Source of the DNA: Halomonas borealis
GTDB lineage: Bacteria; Pseudomonadota; Gammaproteobacteria; Pseudomonadales; Halomonadaceae
Reading direction: 5' to 3'
NCBI RefSeq assembly: GCF_004798905.1
Contig: NZ_SDMO01000015.1
Coordinates: 1-64,000 of the forward strand
DNA: 64,000 nt
Of this stretch, positions 45,407 through 53,917 are shown in pieces. The notes under the pieces are model-generated. The model was not told the DNA's origin. It made no database searches and saw nothing but the letters and a program-made list of their open reading frames with translations. The number at the start of each line of letters is the position of its first letter. Position 1 is the first letter of the stretch. Both the position numbers and the translations under genes were made by a program.

Positions 45407-46873
45407 ATGAACGCACATCTCGAGCAGCTCTCGCCGCACCCCCTGTGGCGGCACTTCCGCACCCTGTGCAACACACCACGCCCCTCCGGCCATGAGGCGG
45501 CCCTGGTGGCCATCCTCGAGGCCTGGGCCGACGACCGCGGCCTGACCCGCGACCGCGACGCCTACGGCAACCTGCGGCTGCGCAAGCCGGCGACGCCGGG
45601 CCTCGAGGCCGCGCCGGGCATCGTCCTGCAGGGCCATCTCGACATGGTGGCCCAGGCCAATGCCGAGCACCCCCATGACTTCACCCGCGACCCCATCGAC
45701 ACCGTCGTCGAGGACGGCTGGTTGCACGCCCGCCACACCACCCTGGGCGCCGACAACGGCCTGGGCGTGGCGGCGGCGTTGGCGGTGCTCGAGGACGATA
45801 GCCTGTCGCATGGCCCGCTGGAGGCGCTGTTCACCCTCGAGGAGGAGTCCTCCATGGGTGGGGCGTTGCAGCTGGCCGAAGGCTGGCTGGACGGGCGGCT
45901 GCTGCTCAACCTGGACTCCGAGGATCGCGGCCAGGTGTATATCGGCTGCGCCGGCGGGGCCGACGTGGAGGTCGATGCCCAGCTGCCGACCTCGCCGCTC
46001 GGCGACGACGAGACGGCGATGCGCCTCTCGCTGACCGGCCTGCGCGGCGGGCACTCCGGTATCGACATCGACAAGGGGCGGGGCAACGCCAACCGCCTGC
46101 TGGTGCGCATACTGCGCGACCTGGCGGCGCTCGATGCACGGCTGATCGATTATCGAGGCGGCACCCTGCGCAATGCCCTGCCACGCGAGGCCTTCGCCAC
46201 CCTGGCGCTGCCCGCCGAGTCGGTCGATGCCGCCCGCGAGCGGCTGCCGGTCCTGGAGGCGACGCTGCGTGACGAGCTGGCCGGCGTCGACGATGGGCTG
46301 GCGCTGACCCTGGAACGCGTGCCGCCCCCCGAGGCACAGGCCTTGAGCGGCCATGCCAGTCGGCTGTTGATCGCCGCCCTGCATGCCGCGCCCTGTGGCG
46401 TCGAGCGCATGAGCGTGGCCGTGCCCGGGGTGGTGGAAACCTCCAACAACCTGGGCGTGGTGTCGCTGGAGGCGGGGCGTTTCCACCTCTGCGCGCTGGT
46501 GCGTTCGCTGCGTGACAGCGCCGTTCACGACCTCGCCGACCGCTTCCGCGCGCTGTTCGACCTGACCGGCGCCCGCACCCGGGTCGAGAATGCCTACCCG
46601 GGCTGGACGCCGGACCCCGAGAGCCCGCTGCTGGCCCGCTTCCGTGCGCTGCATGCGGCGCGGCTGGGCGTCGAGCCCGAGGTCAAGGTGATCCATGCCG
46701 GCCTGGAGTGTGGGATCCTCGGCGCCAAGTACCCGGACATGTCGATGATCTCCTTCGGGCCGCTGATCCGCGGCGCCCATTCGCCGGACGAGCGGGTCGA
46801 GCTGGCCTCGGTGGAGGAGTTCTGGGGGCTGCTGCGGGTGTTGATCGAGGACCTGGCGGTGCCGCCTCGCTGA
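45407..46873 (+). CDS. pepD: aminoacyl-histidine dipeptidase (M20 family)
   Basis: A 488-residue cytoplasmic metallopeptidase like PepD. The metal ligands are in VLQGHLDMVAQ, LGADNGLGVAAALA and FTLEEESSMGGALQL (catalytic Glu pair); LTGLRGGHSGIDIDKGRGNANRLL belongs to the dimerisation lid and ECGILGAKYPDMSMISFGPLIRGAHSPDE ends the catalytic fold. It cleaves dipeptides such as Xaa-His. It starts 32 bp after tmcA, with a possible -10 box TAGAGT at 45372-45377 (GGGGTAGAGTGCC) in between, and may be its own unit. Confidence 0.92.
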   Translation: MNAHLEQLSPHPLWRHFRTLCNTPRPSGHEAALVAILEAWADDRGLTRDRDAYGNLRLRKPATPGLEAAPGIVLQGHLDMVAQANAEHPHDFTRDPIDTVVEDGWLHARHTTLGADNGLGVAAALAVLEDDSLSHGPLEALFTLEEESSMGGALQLAEGWLDGRLLLNLDSEDRGQVYIGCAGGADVEVDAQLPTSPLGDDETAMRLSLTGLRGGHSGIDIDKGRGNANRLLVRILRDLAALDARLIDYRGGTLRNALPREAFATLALPAESVDAARERLPVLEATLRDELAGVDDGLALTLERVPPPEAQALSGHASRLLIAALHAAPCGVERMSVAVPGVVETSNNLGVVSLEAGRFHLCALVRSLRDSAVHDLADRFRALFDLTGARTRVENAYPGWTPDPESPLLARFRALHAARLGVEPEVKVIHAGLECGILGAKYPDMSMISFGPLIRGAHSPDERVELASVEEFWGLLRVLIEDLAVPPR

Positions 46874-46949
46874 GGGGGCTCTCGTCGGTCTCGAGGCTCG
46901 GGGGACGTCGACCGCGTTCACCACTCGCCGAGGCATTGCGGAGATGACC

Positions 46950-48350
46950 ATGTTCGACTGGCAGGAGATGGCACGTCAGGGCGTTGCCTGGGGGCTCGCG
47001 GGTGGCCTGTTGGCGCTATGGGCCGTCGGCTGGGGCCTCACCCAGCGACGTCGACTGGGTGAGGCGCGTGGTGAGCTGGCCGAGCGCCAGGCGACGACCG
47101 CGCGGCTGGAGCAGGAGCTCACCCAGAGCGACGCCCAGCTCGACGGTTGCCGTGAGCGCCTGGAAGGCCTCGAGGCGGCGCTCGGCGAGGCCCGCGACCG
47201 GCTGTCCGAACAGCGTGAACGCTCGGCCCGGCTGGAGGCGGAACGTGAGCAGACGGCCTTGCGTCACCGCGAGCAGCTGGCGCTGCTGGAGGAGACCCGC
47301 GAGCGGCTCAAGGAGGAATTCCATCAGCTCGCCGGCCGGGTCTTCGAGGAGCGTCAGCAGGCCTACAGCGCGCAGAGCCGCGAGAGCCTGGAGACGCTGC
47401 TCCAGCCGTTTCGCGAGCAGGTCGAGCAGTTCCGTCAGCGGGTGGAAACGCTGCACGGCCAGGAACAGCGTGAGCGCGGCTCGCTCAAGGCCCAACTCGA
47501 CCAGCTGGCCGGACTCAACGCGCGGCTCGGCGACGAGGCGGCGACGCTGGCCCGGGCGCTCAAGGGTGACCAGAAGGCCCAGGGCAACTGGGGCGAGCTG
47601 ATCCTGGAAACGGTGCTGGAGCGTAGCGGCCTGCGCCGCGACATCGAGTATCGTCGCGAGGTGTCGATCGAGGGCGAGGCCGGCCGGCGGCGCCCCGACG
47701 CGATCATCTACCTGCCCGAGGACCGCCACCTGATCGTCGACGCCAAGGTCTCGCTGGTGGCCTGGAACCGGGTGGTCAACGCCGAGGATGAAGCCTCACG
47801 CGAGGCGGCCATGAGCGAACACCTGCGTTCGCTGCGCAGCCATGTGCGGGGGCTCTCGGCCAAGGACTACCCCGGCCTGCCGGGGCTGCATTCGCCGGAC
47901 TTCGTGTTCCTGTTCGTGCCGGTGGAACCGGCCTTCGCGGCGGCCTTCGAGCGCGACCCGACGCTGTTTCAGGAGGCCTTCGACCGCCAGGTGGTGATGG
48001 TCACCCCGACCACGCTGCTGGCCAGCCTGCGCACCGTGGCGGGACTCTGGAGCCTGGAGCGCCAGAACGACAATGCCCGGCTGATCGGCGAGCGCGCCGA
48101 GCGGCTGCTGACCAAGTTCGGCGGCCTGGTGGAGAGCCTGCAGGAGGTGGGGCGCCACCTGGAGCGCGCCGGCGACAGCCACCGTCGCGCCGTCAACCGG
48201 CTCTCCGAGGGGCAGGGTAGCCTGGTGGCCCAGGCCCGCGAGCTGGAGCGGCTGGGCGTGCGCATGAAGAAGCCGCTGCCCGAGGAGCTGGTGCGTGCCG
48301 CCGAGGGAGACTCGGCGGACGACGCCCCCGAGGAAGCCGAGCACCGCTGA
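46950..48350 (+). CDS. rmuC: DNA recombination protein RmuC
   Basis: A 466-residue protein with one N-terminal membrane helix (about 9-28), a long coiled coil (about 35-190, rich in Glu, Arg and Gln heptads) and a PD-(D/E)xK nuclease-like domain in GNWGELILETVLERSGLRRDIEYRREVS, RRRPDAIIYLPEDRHLIVDAKVSL. RmuC limits recombination at inverted repeats and stalled forks. The ATG at 46950 has GGAG at 6 bp; the ATG 6 bp upstream is too close to it. Confidence 0.93.
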   Translation: MFDWQEMARQGVAWGLAGGLLALWAVGWGLTQRRRLGEARGELAERQATTARLEQELTQSDAQLDGCRERLEGLEAALGEARDRLSEQRERSARLEAEREQTALRHREQLALLEETRERLKEEFHQLAGRVFEERQQAYSAQSRESLETLLQPFREQVEQFRQRVETLHGQEQRERGSLKAQLDQLAGLNARLGDEAATLARALKGDQKAQGNWGELILETVLERSGLRRDIEYRREVSIEGEAGRRRPDAIIYLPEDRHLIVDAKVSLVAWNRVVNAEDEASREAAMSEHLRSLRSHVRGLSAKDYPGLPGLHSPDFVFLFVPVEPAFAAAFERDPTLFQEAFDRQVVMVTPTTLLASLRTVAGLWSLERQNDNARLIGERAERLLTKFGGLVESLQEVGRHLERAGDSHRRAVNRLSEGQGSLVAQARELERLGVRMKKPLPEELVRAAEGDSADDAPEEAEHR

Positions 48351-48367
48351 GCCTCGCCTCAATCACG

Positions 48368-48392
48368 AACGCCGCCCCGAGGGGCGGCGTTG
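48368..48392. terminator. hairpin between rmuC and dps
   Basis: Perfect stem ACGCCGCCCC / GGGGCGGCGT with a two-base loop between two convergent genes. No T run on either side, so it may end or protect transcripts rather than act as a classic terminator. Confidence 0.6.
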
Positions 48393-48417
48393 CATTACCT
48401 GGCTTGGCCGGAGGGGC

Positions 48418-48891
48418 TCAGCCGAGGTAGGCGTTGAGCATCCACACGGTCTTTTCCTGCTCGCGGATGTAGTCGCCGACCTGTGCGGCGGTGCCTTCGT
48501 CGTCGGCGTCGGAGGCCAGCGAGAGGATCTCGCGCTGCAGCTCGAGCAGGTGCTGGTAGCCCTGGAGCACGCCACGCACACAGGCCGTGCCGTCGTGCAC
48601 GTTCTTGTCTTCCTCGATGCTGGCGATCTTGAAGTAGTCGCTGTAGGCATGCACCGGGGTGTGGCCCAGGGTCAGGATGCGCTCGGCGACCTCGTCGACC
48701 TTGGCCAGCAGGTCGGTATAGAACTCCTCGAACTTCGCGTGCAGCTGGAAGAAGTCCTGGCCCTTCACGTTCCAGTGATAGCCGCGCACGTTCATGTAGA
48801 AGGTCTGGTAGTTGGCCAGCAGGACGTTGAGTCGTTCGGCGAGCTGGCTGGCGCTGCCTTCATGTAGACCGATGCTGTTGGTATCGCTCAT
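48418..48891 (-). CDS. dps: Dps family DNA-binding ferritin
   Basis: A 157-residue mini-ferritin. NYQTFYMNVRGYHWNVKGQDFFQLHAKFEEFYTDLLAKVDEVAERIL carries the ferroxidase His, Asp and Glu residues. It stores iron with peroxide as oxidant and protects DNA in stationary phase or under oxidative stress. The N-terminus is short and lacks the Lys-rich DNA-binding tail of E. coli Dps. AAGGAGG precedes the ATG at 48891, inside a much longer spurious frame. It is convergent with rmuC. Confidence 0.94.
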   Translation of the reverse strand: MSDTNSIGLHEGSASQLAERLNVLLANYQTFYMNVRGYHWNVKGQDFFQLHAKFEEFYTDLLAKVDEVAERILTLGHTPVHAYSDYFKIASIEEDKNVHDGTACVRGVLQGYQHLLELQREILSLASDADDEGTAAQVGDYIREQEKTVWMLNAYLG

Positions 48892-49093
48892 GCGAGAGCC
48901 TCCTTGATCGTTGTGCCGCCCAGTGTAGGCGAGTGACACATGGGGGATAAGCGAATTTAGCGTATCGCCTTCATAGCCTTGTTGCATGATATCGAGGCGG
49001 CGTCGCCGTCTTTCAAGGGCTTTCAAGCGGTGTCGTGCGAGGAGCGAGGCGTCGGGGGCTGCTAGACTCGAGGCAATATGAGGAGATAACGGC

Positions 49094-49594
49094 ATGTGGC
49101 GTTCATGGGGAATCATCCTGCTCGTGGGGTTAGCCGGCTGCCAGGCGTTGCCGTCGCGGCTGCCGGTGGCCGAGCCGCCGCCAGCCGAAGCGTGCCGTTG
49201 GGCACACGACGATGCGGCGTCGCCGGCCAACCTGGGCGGCGTGGTGGCGGTGCTGGAGAGCGAGGGCTTTGCGATTCGCCACACCGAGGTCGCGCTGGGG
49301 CTGGTCAGTGCCGAGCGTTCCCGGCGCACGGTCCTGCATGGCCTGCCCGAGCCGGATCGCTTCGGGCTGGGTGCCATTCGGGGGCGTGGCGGCGGCTTCG
49401 GCATGTTCGACGACGAGGCCACCGAGGTCGAGCGGGTTTCGGTGGCGGTCGGCGAGCGGACGGTCCGGGTGACTCGAGACCTGCGCCTGTTCGACTGGCG
49501 GGGAGAACCGCGTCGCTCGCGTACCGCCAGCGACGCCGCCTTCTGCCGCGCGCTGCGCGAGGCCATGCGACGGCAGGCGGAGGAGGGCGCATGA
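49094..49594 (+). CDS. hypothetical lipoprotein, paralog 1
   Basis: A 166-residue lipoprotein (signal peptide MWRSWGIILLVGLAGC) of unknown function. The mature part begins with a Pro-rich tether and contains LESEGFAIRHTEVALGLVSAER, clearly related to LMERGYVIRHADVALGRLEAVI in the next gene, so the two are paralogs. A Gly-rich stretch GRGGGFGM and a Cys near the C-terminus follow. AGGAG lies near the ATG, and TAGACT about 35 bp upstream may be a -10 box. Its stop overlaps the next start as ATGA. Confidence 0.8.
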   Translation: MWRSWGIILLVGLAGCQALPSRLPVAEPPPAEACRWAHDDAASPANLGGVVAVLESEGFAIRHTEVALGLVSAERSRRTVLHGLPEPDRFGLGAIRGRGGGFGMFDDEATEVERVSVAVGERTVRVTRDLRLFDWRGEPRRSRTASDAAFCRALREAMRRQAEEGA

Positions 49595-49959
49595 GACGCA
49601 CCGGTCGAGGGTCAGGCGCGCTGGTCGTGCTACTCCTGCTGTGGCTTTCGGGCTGCGCCGTGACGCCGGCGCCGTCGGTGCCCGCCACGCGCACCCACGA
49701 GGCGGGGCCGGCGAGCGTGCTGGAGGCCTCGATGGCGCTGCTGATGGAGCGTGGCTATGTGATCCGTCATGCCGACGTCGCGCTGGGTCGGCTGGAGGCG
49801 GTCATCGCCCGCTGGCCCGGCTATCGTGTGCTGCTGGAGGTCGAGGCGGTCGAGGGCGAGAGCCGGCTGGCGATGCGTGCGTATCGCGGCTCGCGGCCGC
49901 TACCACCGAGGCTGGTCGAGCCGCTGCTGGCCGAGCTGAGCGAGCGCCTGGGCCACTAG
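49591..49959 (+). CDS. hypothetical lipoprotein, paralog 2
   Basis: A 122-residue lipoprotein with lipobox WLSG-C. It shares the pattern (L)xxxG(F/Y)xIRHxxVALG with the preceding gene and is coupled to it by a 4-bp overlap. After that pattern it has VLLEVEAVEGESRLAMRAYRG, suggesting a small alpha/beta domain of about 80 residues. No known family recognised. Its TAG stop codon lies within a palindromic repeat, as does that of ectD. Confidence 0.8.
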   Translation: MRRTGRGSGALVVLLLLWLSGCAVTPAPSVPATRTHEAGPASVLEASMALLMERGYVIRHADVALGRLEAVIARWPGYRVLLEVEAVEGESRLAMRAYRGSRPLPPRLVEPLLAELSERLGH

Positions 49960-50093
49960 GCAATGTCTGAAAACTGCCTGCGCTCGGCTATACCACGTTA
50001 AAAATCAGCTCGAAGTCCTCATTTAAGCTCCGGCTTCTCGCTGATTCGTGCCTTGTCTAGCCTTTGCTCGCCGACTGTTCAGACAACGCCTAG
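49956..50093. repeat. palindromic repeat, long copy with inserted hairpin
   Basis: A 138-bp element. Its ends are inverted: CTAGGCAATGTCTGAA and TTCAGACAACGCCTAG. The outer 30 and 27 bp match the 56-bp element at 25283-25338. An 80-bp insertion (49987-50066) sits at the loop and contains its own inverted repeat, ATCAGCTCGAAG / CTTCTCGCTGAT, with CTCG present at both junctions. The first TAG of the element is the stop codon of the preceding lipoprotein gene. Confidence 0.85.
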
Positions 50094-50102
50094 CGCCCCG
50101 TC

Positions 50103-50534
50103 TTACGAGCCGCGCAGCTCGTCGATGCCGTCGATCAACGCCAGCAGGCGGTCACGCATCGCCGCCAGGGCGTCGAGGTCGAAGGGCTCGGCCTGGCCTT
50201 GCCCCCAGACCGGTCCCGGCCAGGCGTCGTCGCCCTCGCGGCGTAGCACCACGTGCAGGTGCAGCTGCGGCACCATGTTGCCGAGGGTGGCGATGTTGAG
50301 CTTGTCGCCACCGAGGCTCTCCTTGAGGGCGCGGCCGACCAGGCTGGCTTCCCGCCATAGCCGTTGCTGGTCGGCGTCGTCGAGGTCGAACACCTCGACG
50401 ACGTTGTGACGGCGCGGGATCAGCACCAGCCATGGATAGCGGGTATCGTCCATCAGCCGCAGTTGGCACAGCGGTAGTTCGGTGACCGGATGAGTGTCCT
50501 CGGTCAGGCGGGGATCCAGCGCGATATCCGTCAT
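50103..50534 (-). CDS. HIT family protein
   Basis: A 143-residue protein of the histidine-triad superfamily. YPWLVLIPRRHNVVEVFDLD and NMVPQLHLHVVLRREGDDAWPGPVWG are typical of the bacterial subgroup in which the first His of the triad is Gln (Gln90, His92, His94). Members hydrolyse nucleotide phosphoramidates or dinucleotides; the substrate is unknown. AGGAGC precedes the ATG at 50534, which is preferred to an upstream in-frame ATG. The gene is divergent from the TauE-like permease. Confidence 0.88.
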   Translation of the reverse strand: MTDIALDPRLTEDTHPVTELPLCQLRLMDDTRYPWLVLIPRRHNVVEVFDLDDADQQRLWREASLVGRALKESLGGDKLNIATLGNMVPQLHLHVVLRREGDDAWPGPVWGQGQAEPFDLDALAAMRDRLLALIDGIDELRGS

Positions 50535-50636
50535 GGGGGCTCCTGGTGGCATCCGGTCGAGCGTGAAAGGGTATGATGGCACAGCGCGGCGCTCGGCGAT
50601 GCCCCGGGCGCGTCACGGATCGGAAGGGATGCCATC

Positions 50637-51383
50637 ATGACGCCGTTCGAGCTACTGACCCTGTTCGCCATCGGTGGGTTGGCCGGGTTCATCAACGTAC
50701 TGTCGGCGGGGGGCTCGATGCTCACCCTGCCGCTTTTGATCTTCCTGGGGCTGCCGCCCCAGGCCGCCAATGGCACCAACCGGGTGTCGGTGGTCCTGCA
50801 GAGCGTCTCGGCGGTGTTCCACTTCTTCCGCGCCGGGGCGCATCACCTGGGGCTGAGCCTGCGCCTGGCGGTGCCGGCGATGCTGGGCAGCCTGCTCGGG
50901 GTGTATCTGGCGCTCGAGGTGAGTGAGGCGCTTTTCGAGACGCTGCTGATCACGGTCATGGCGTTGTCGGCGTTACTGATGCTGTTGCCGCAGCCACGGC
51001 TCGAGACGCGCCCGCTGAGCGCGGAGCGGCTCACCCCGACGGTCTACCTGGCGATGTTCTGCATCGGCGTCTACGGCGGCTTCATTCAGGTCGGGGTCGG
51101 CATCCTGTTCATCGTGGTGCTCTATCGCCTGCTCAAGGTCGACCTGGCCCAGGTGAACGTCTTCAAGGTACTGGTCGTGCTGGTCTACACGCTGCCGGCG
51201 CTGGCGGTGTTCGTGTTCGAGGGGCAGGTGCGCTGGGGCTACGGCCTGGCCCTGGCTGCCGGCAGCATGACCGGGGCCTGGTTGGCGGTGAAGGTCAATG
51301 TGAGTCCCAAGGGGGCGCTGTGGGTGAAGTGGCTGACCGTGGCGGTGATCGTGGCGATCATGCTGCGTCTGCTATTGACCTGA
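50637..51383 (+). CDS. TSUP family membrane transporter (TauE/SafE)
   Basis: A 248-residue protein with about eight helices. GGLAGFINVLSAGGSMLTLPLLIFLGLPPQAANGTNRVSV is the family signature in the first half, and GVYGGFIQVGVGILFIVVLYRLLKVDLAQVNVFK repeats it in the second half. Proteins of this family export or import sulfite, sulfoacetate or related organosulfur anions; the substrate is not evident here. GAAGGGAT lies 9 bp before the ATG. Confidence 0.88.
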   Translation: MTPFELLTLFAIGGLAGFINVLSAGGSMLTLPLLIFLGLPPQAANGTNRVSVVLQSVSAVFHFFRAGAHHLGLSLRLAVPAMLGSLLGVYLALEVSEALFETLLITVMALSALLMLLPQPRLETRPLSAERLTPTVYLAMFCIGVYGGFIQVGVGILFIVVLYRLLKVDLAQVNVFKVLVVLVYTLPALAVFVFEGQVRWGYGLALAAGSMTGAWLAVKVNVSPKGALWVKWLTVAVIVAIMLRLLLT

Positions 51384-51413
51384 AAAGGGGATGGCTCAAC
51401 GCACAGGTTTTGC

Positions 51414-51419
51414 TAGATT
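51414..51419 (+). promoter_or_regulatory. candidate promoter of the entericidin gene
   Basis: TGCTAGATT with TAGATT as -10, about 45 bp before the entericidin ATG. The extended -10 (TTTTGCTAGATT) without a clear -35 is compatible with sigma-S-type promoters, which control entericidin in E. coli. Confidence 0.4.
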
Positions 51420-51464
51420 GAACCGGCACAGACGGTTTTTCACGACCCTTGGAAAGGAGCCCCC

Positions 51465-51596
51465 ATGAAACGGACCCTTCTGCTCTCGATCGCCGCCCTC
51501 TTCACCCTCTCCCTGCTCGCCGGCTGCAATACCGTGCGCGGCGTGGGCCAGGACATCGAACAGGGCGGTGAGGCCATCCAGCAGTCTTCCGCGTAA
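51465..51596 (+). CDS. entericidin-like small lipoprotein
   Basis: A 43-residue protein, too short for usual gene lists. A signal peptide of about 20 residues ends in the lipobox LLAG-C, then NTVRGVGQDIEQGGEAIQQSS, which is the entericidin A/B pattern (CNTxRGxGxDI). AAGGAG stands 7 bp before the ATG. Entericidins are small outer-membrane-associated lipoproteins, in E. coli a stationary-phase antidote/toxin pair; only one is present here. Its stop codon is 4 bp from the end of the convergent thioesterase gene, with no hairpin between. Confidence 0.88.
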   Translation: MKRTLLLSIAALFTLSLLAGCNTVRGVGQDIEQGGEAIQQSSA

Positions 51597-51600
51597 GGCG

Positions 51601-52104
51601 TCACTCGGCGCCGTGCTCGAGCTGGGCACGGCGCTCCTCTTCCTCGGCCTGCTTGCGCCGTGTCTTGCGCATCTCGGCCTTCTCGAAGCGCAGCTTCTGG
51701 GCGTCGGTTTCCAGTGTCAGCTTCGGTACCAGCCCCGGCTTGCCCTGCTGGTCGACCGCCACCATGGTCAGGTAACAGCTGTTGGTGTGGCGGATCACCT
51801 TGTTCTGGATGTCCTCGGCCACCACCTTGATGCCGATCTCCATGGAGGAACGGCCGACGTGGTTGACGCAGGCCAGGAAGGTCACCAGCTCACCGACATG
51901 GATCGGCTGTTTGAACAGCACCTGATCCACCGACAGGGTCACCACGTAGTGCCCGGAATAGCGGCTGGCACAGGCGTAGGCCACCTCGTCGAGCTTCTTG
52001 AGGATGGCGCCGCCGTGCACCTTGCCACTGAAGTTAGCCATGTCGGGGGTCATCAGCACGGTCATGGTCAATTCATGCTGGCCGGAAAGGGCGTGTTCGT
52101 CCAT
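51601..52104 (-). CDS. acyl-CoA thioesterase (hotdog fold)
   Basis: A 167-residue single hotdog-domain protein. TVLMTPDMANFSGKVHGGAILKKLDEVAYACASRYSG carries the catalytic-type helix, and NHVGRSSMEIGIKVVAEDI is also typical of the YciA/Acot group. It hydrolyses acyl-CoA; chain-length preference is unknown. The C-terminal 30 residues are highly charged (EKAEMRKTRRKQAEEEERR), an extension compared with YciA. AAGGA lies before the ATG at 52104. Confidence 0.88.
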   Translation of the reverse strand: MDEHALSGQHELTMTVLMTPDMANFSGKVHGGAILKKLDEVAYACASRYSGHYVVTLSVDQVLFKQPIHVGELVTFLACVNHVGRSSMEIGIKVVAEDIQNKVIRHTNSCYLTMVAVDQQGKPGLVPKLTLETDAQKLRFEKAEMRKTRRKQAEEEERRAQLEHGAE

Positions 52105-52259
52105 CGAGGTGAGGTCCTTATGCGCGATTGTCCCCCATAGCATAACGCCTTGCCCCCGCGATGGGGACAAGGCGTGTTCGCAGGACGGAGTGGCGCCCCG
52201 ACATCGCTGGGCGTCGCGAGGCCGGGCGTCGCCGGGGGGAGGCCGACGGGCCGCGTGGC

Positions 52260-53570
52260 CTAGAGCCAGGTCAGGCCCGCGGCGATGATGATGCCGGTGA
52301 GCAGCAGTTGAACCAGGCAGAAGCCCATGATGTCCTTGGCCTTGAGCCCGGCGATGCCGAGCACCGGCAGGGCCCAGAACGGCTGCAGCAGGTTGGTCCA
52401 GGCATCGCCCCAGGCCACGGCCATGGCGACCCGTGGCACGTCGACGCCTAGCGCCTCGGCGGCGGGTAGCATCACCGGCGCCTGCACCGCCCACTGGCCG
52501 CCGCCGGAAGGCACGAAGACGTTGACGATGCCGGCGCTGATGAAGGTCCAGAACGGCAGGGTGGTCTCGGTGGCCAGCGAGATCAGCGCCTGAGAGAGCG
52601 TCTCGGCCAGCCCCGACTGCACCATGATGGCCATGATGCCGGCATAGAAGGGGAACTGGATGACGATGCCGGCGCCGCCCTTGATCGCCTCGTGCAGGCT
52701 TTCCAGCAGGCTGCGCGGCGTGCGGTGCAGCACGATGGCCAGGAACAGGAACAGGAAGTTGACCACGTTGAGGTTGAGCCCGCCGCCCTGCAGCACGAAG
52801 TGGTCGACCAGGAACAACAGCCCCGGGATGCCGACCAGCCAGGCTAGGGTCATGCTGTTCTCGAGGCGCTCCGCGGGGCGATTGATGCGCACGCGTGTGT
52901 CGTCGTCTTCCTCGAGCAGGCTCGGGTCGATGTACACGCTGTCCTTCTCGTCGGGCAGCATCAGGCGGTTGAACAGCGGCACGGCGACGAACAGCGCCAG
53001 CACGATCAGCAGGTTGAACAGCGAGAAGATGGTCTCGGAGGTGCCGATCACGCCGATCTGCTCGACGCTGAAGTGACCCTCGGTGGCGATGGTCAACGGT
53101 ACCGACCCGGCCAGGCCGCCGTGCCAGACGATGAAGCCCGAGTAGGCGCTGGCCACCAGCAATCGGTAGTCGACGCGGATCTGCTTGGCGAGTTCCTTGG
53201 CGAACAGCGCCCCCACCACCAGGCCGAAGCCCCAGTTGACCCAGCTGGCGGCCAGCGATACCAGGGTGACCAGCACGATGGCCGCGCCGGGGTTATGGGC
53301 CAGGCCGGCCAGGCGCCGCAGCAGGCGCTTGACGGGCGGCGAGCTGGCCAGCATGTAGCCGGTGACCAGCACCAAGAGCATCTGCATCGAGAAGGTCAGC
53401 AGGTTCCAGAAGCCGTCGCCCCAGAAGCGCAGCACCGCCAGCGGCGTCTGACGCTCCACGGCGATGGCCGCCGCCGCGGCGATCACGGTCAACAGCAACA
53501 CGAAGATATAAGGGTCGGGCAGGTAGCGTTCGACCAGTTTGACGGCCGGGCGCGAGATTACCTTCAGCAT
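52260..53570 (-). CDS. atoE: short-chain fatty acid transporter AtoE
   Basis: A 436-residue membrane protein with about 12 helices, matching the AtoE family: RYLPDPYIFVLLLTVI, FSMQMLLVLVTGYMLASSPPVKRLL, HGGLAGSVPLTIA and [27 protein letters not shown]. It is expected to import short-chain fatty acids such as butyrate or acetoacetate. No ato catabolic genes are adjacent, but an acyl-CoA thioesterase is encoded 155 bp downstream on the same strand. Confidence 0.9.
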   Translation of the reverse strand: MLKVISRPAVKLVERYLPDPYIFVLLLTVIAAAAAIAVERQTPLAVLRFWGDGFWNLLTFSMQMLLVLVTGYMLASSPPVKRLLRRLAGLAHNPGAAIVLVTLVSLAASWVNWGFGLVVGALFAKELAKQIRVDYRLLVASAYSGFIVWHGGLAGSVPLTIATEGHFSVEQIGVIGTSETIFSLFNLLIVLALFVAVPLFNRLMLPDEKDSVYIDPSLLEEDDDTRVRINRPAERLENSMTLAWLVGIPGLLFLVDHFVLQGGGLNLNVVNFLFLFLAIVLHRTPRSLLESLHEAIKGGAGIVIQFPFYAGIMAIMVQSGLAETLSQALISLATETTLPFWTFISAGIVNVFVPSGGGQWAVQAPVMLPAAEALGVDVPRVAMAVAWGDAWTNLLQPFWALPVLGIAGLKAKDIMGFCLVQLLLTGIIIAAGLTWL

Positions 53571-53696
53571 GGTGACATCCCTTTACGCTGGTGGAGGGAG
53601 GGCCGCAGCGGCGGCCGGGAGAGCAAGCCTCGGGGCAAACGAGGTCAGCGTAAAGCCGAAAAGTCGGCAAATGCGACGAATGTCTAAGTTTTTCGT

Positions 53697-53798
53697 CCGG
53701 CCCGCGTGTGTGGCGGTCGTGACGGTAGAAGCGATGGGCGGCGATCAATATCCCCCGAACGCACCACGCTGAATCGGGGGAAGGGCGACCGGCGACCG
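53697..53798 (-). pseudogene. decayed copy A of the MATE gene 3' end
   Basis: The most diverged of three tandem versions of the end of the downstream MATE gene. The stretch GGCGGTCGTGACGGTAGAAG ... CAATATCCCCCGAACGCACCACGCTGAA corresponds base by base, with changes, to the gene end. Read on the minus strand it still suggests FSVVRSGDIDRR, like FTAVRSGVLIAYY of the real protein, but frame and stop are lost. It ends in two GGCGACC heptamers. The whole gap 53571-53917 holds nothing else. Confidence 0.7.
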
Positions 53799-53917
53799 TC
53801 AGGCGTCGTGACCTGACCCGCGCGTGCGGCGATAGTGATGGCAGAAATAGCGGCGATCAGCCCCCCCGGGGCGCACCACGATGAACCGGGCGACCGGCGA
53901 CCGGCGACCGGCGACCG
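53799..53917 (-). pseudogene. decayed copy B of the MATE gene 3' end
   Basis: A 119-bp unit that begins with the same 20 bases as the MATE gene end (TCAGGCGTCGTGACCTGACC) and keeps GCGATAGTGATGG. On the minus strand it encodes HHYRRTRGSGHDA and a stop, against HHYRRTRWSGHDA in the true gene. It ends in four tandem GGCGACC heptamers, two more than copy A. It is out of frame with the intact gene. Confidence 0.78.

Noticed and set aside
53780-53917. GGCGACC heptamers as a phase-variation tract
   Set aside because: They lie in decayed noncoding copies after the MATE stop codon, not in an intact reading frame or between promoter elements.
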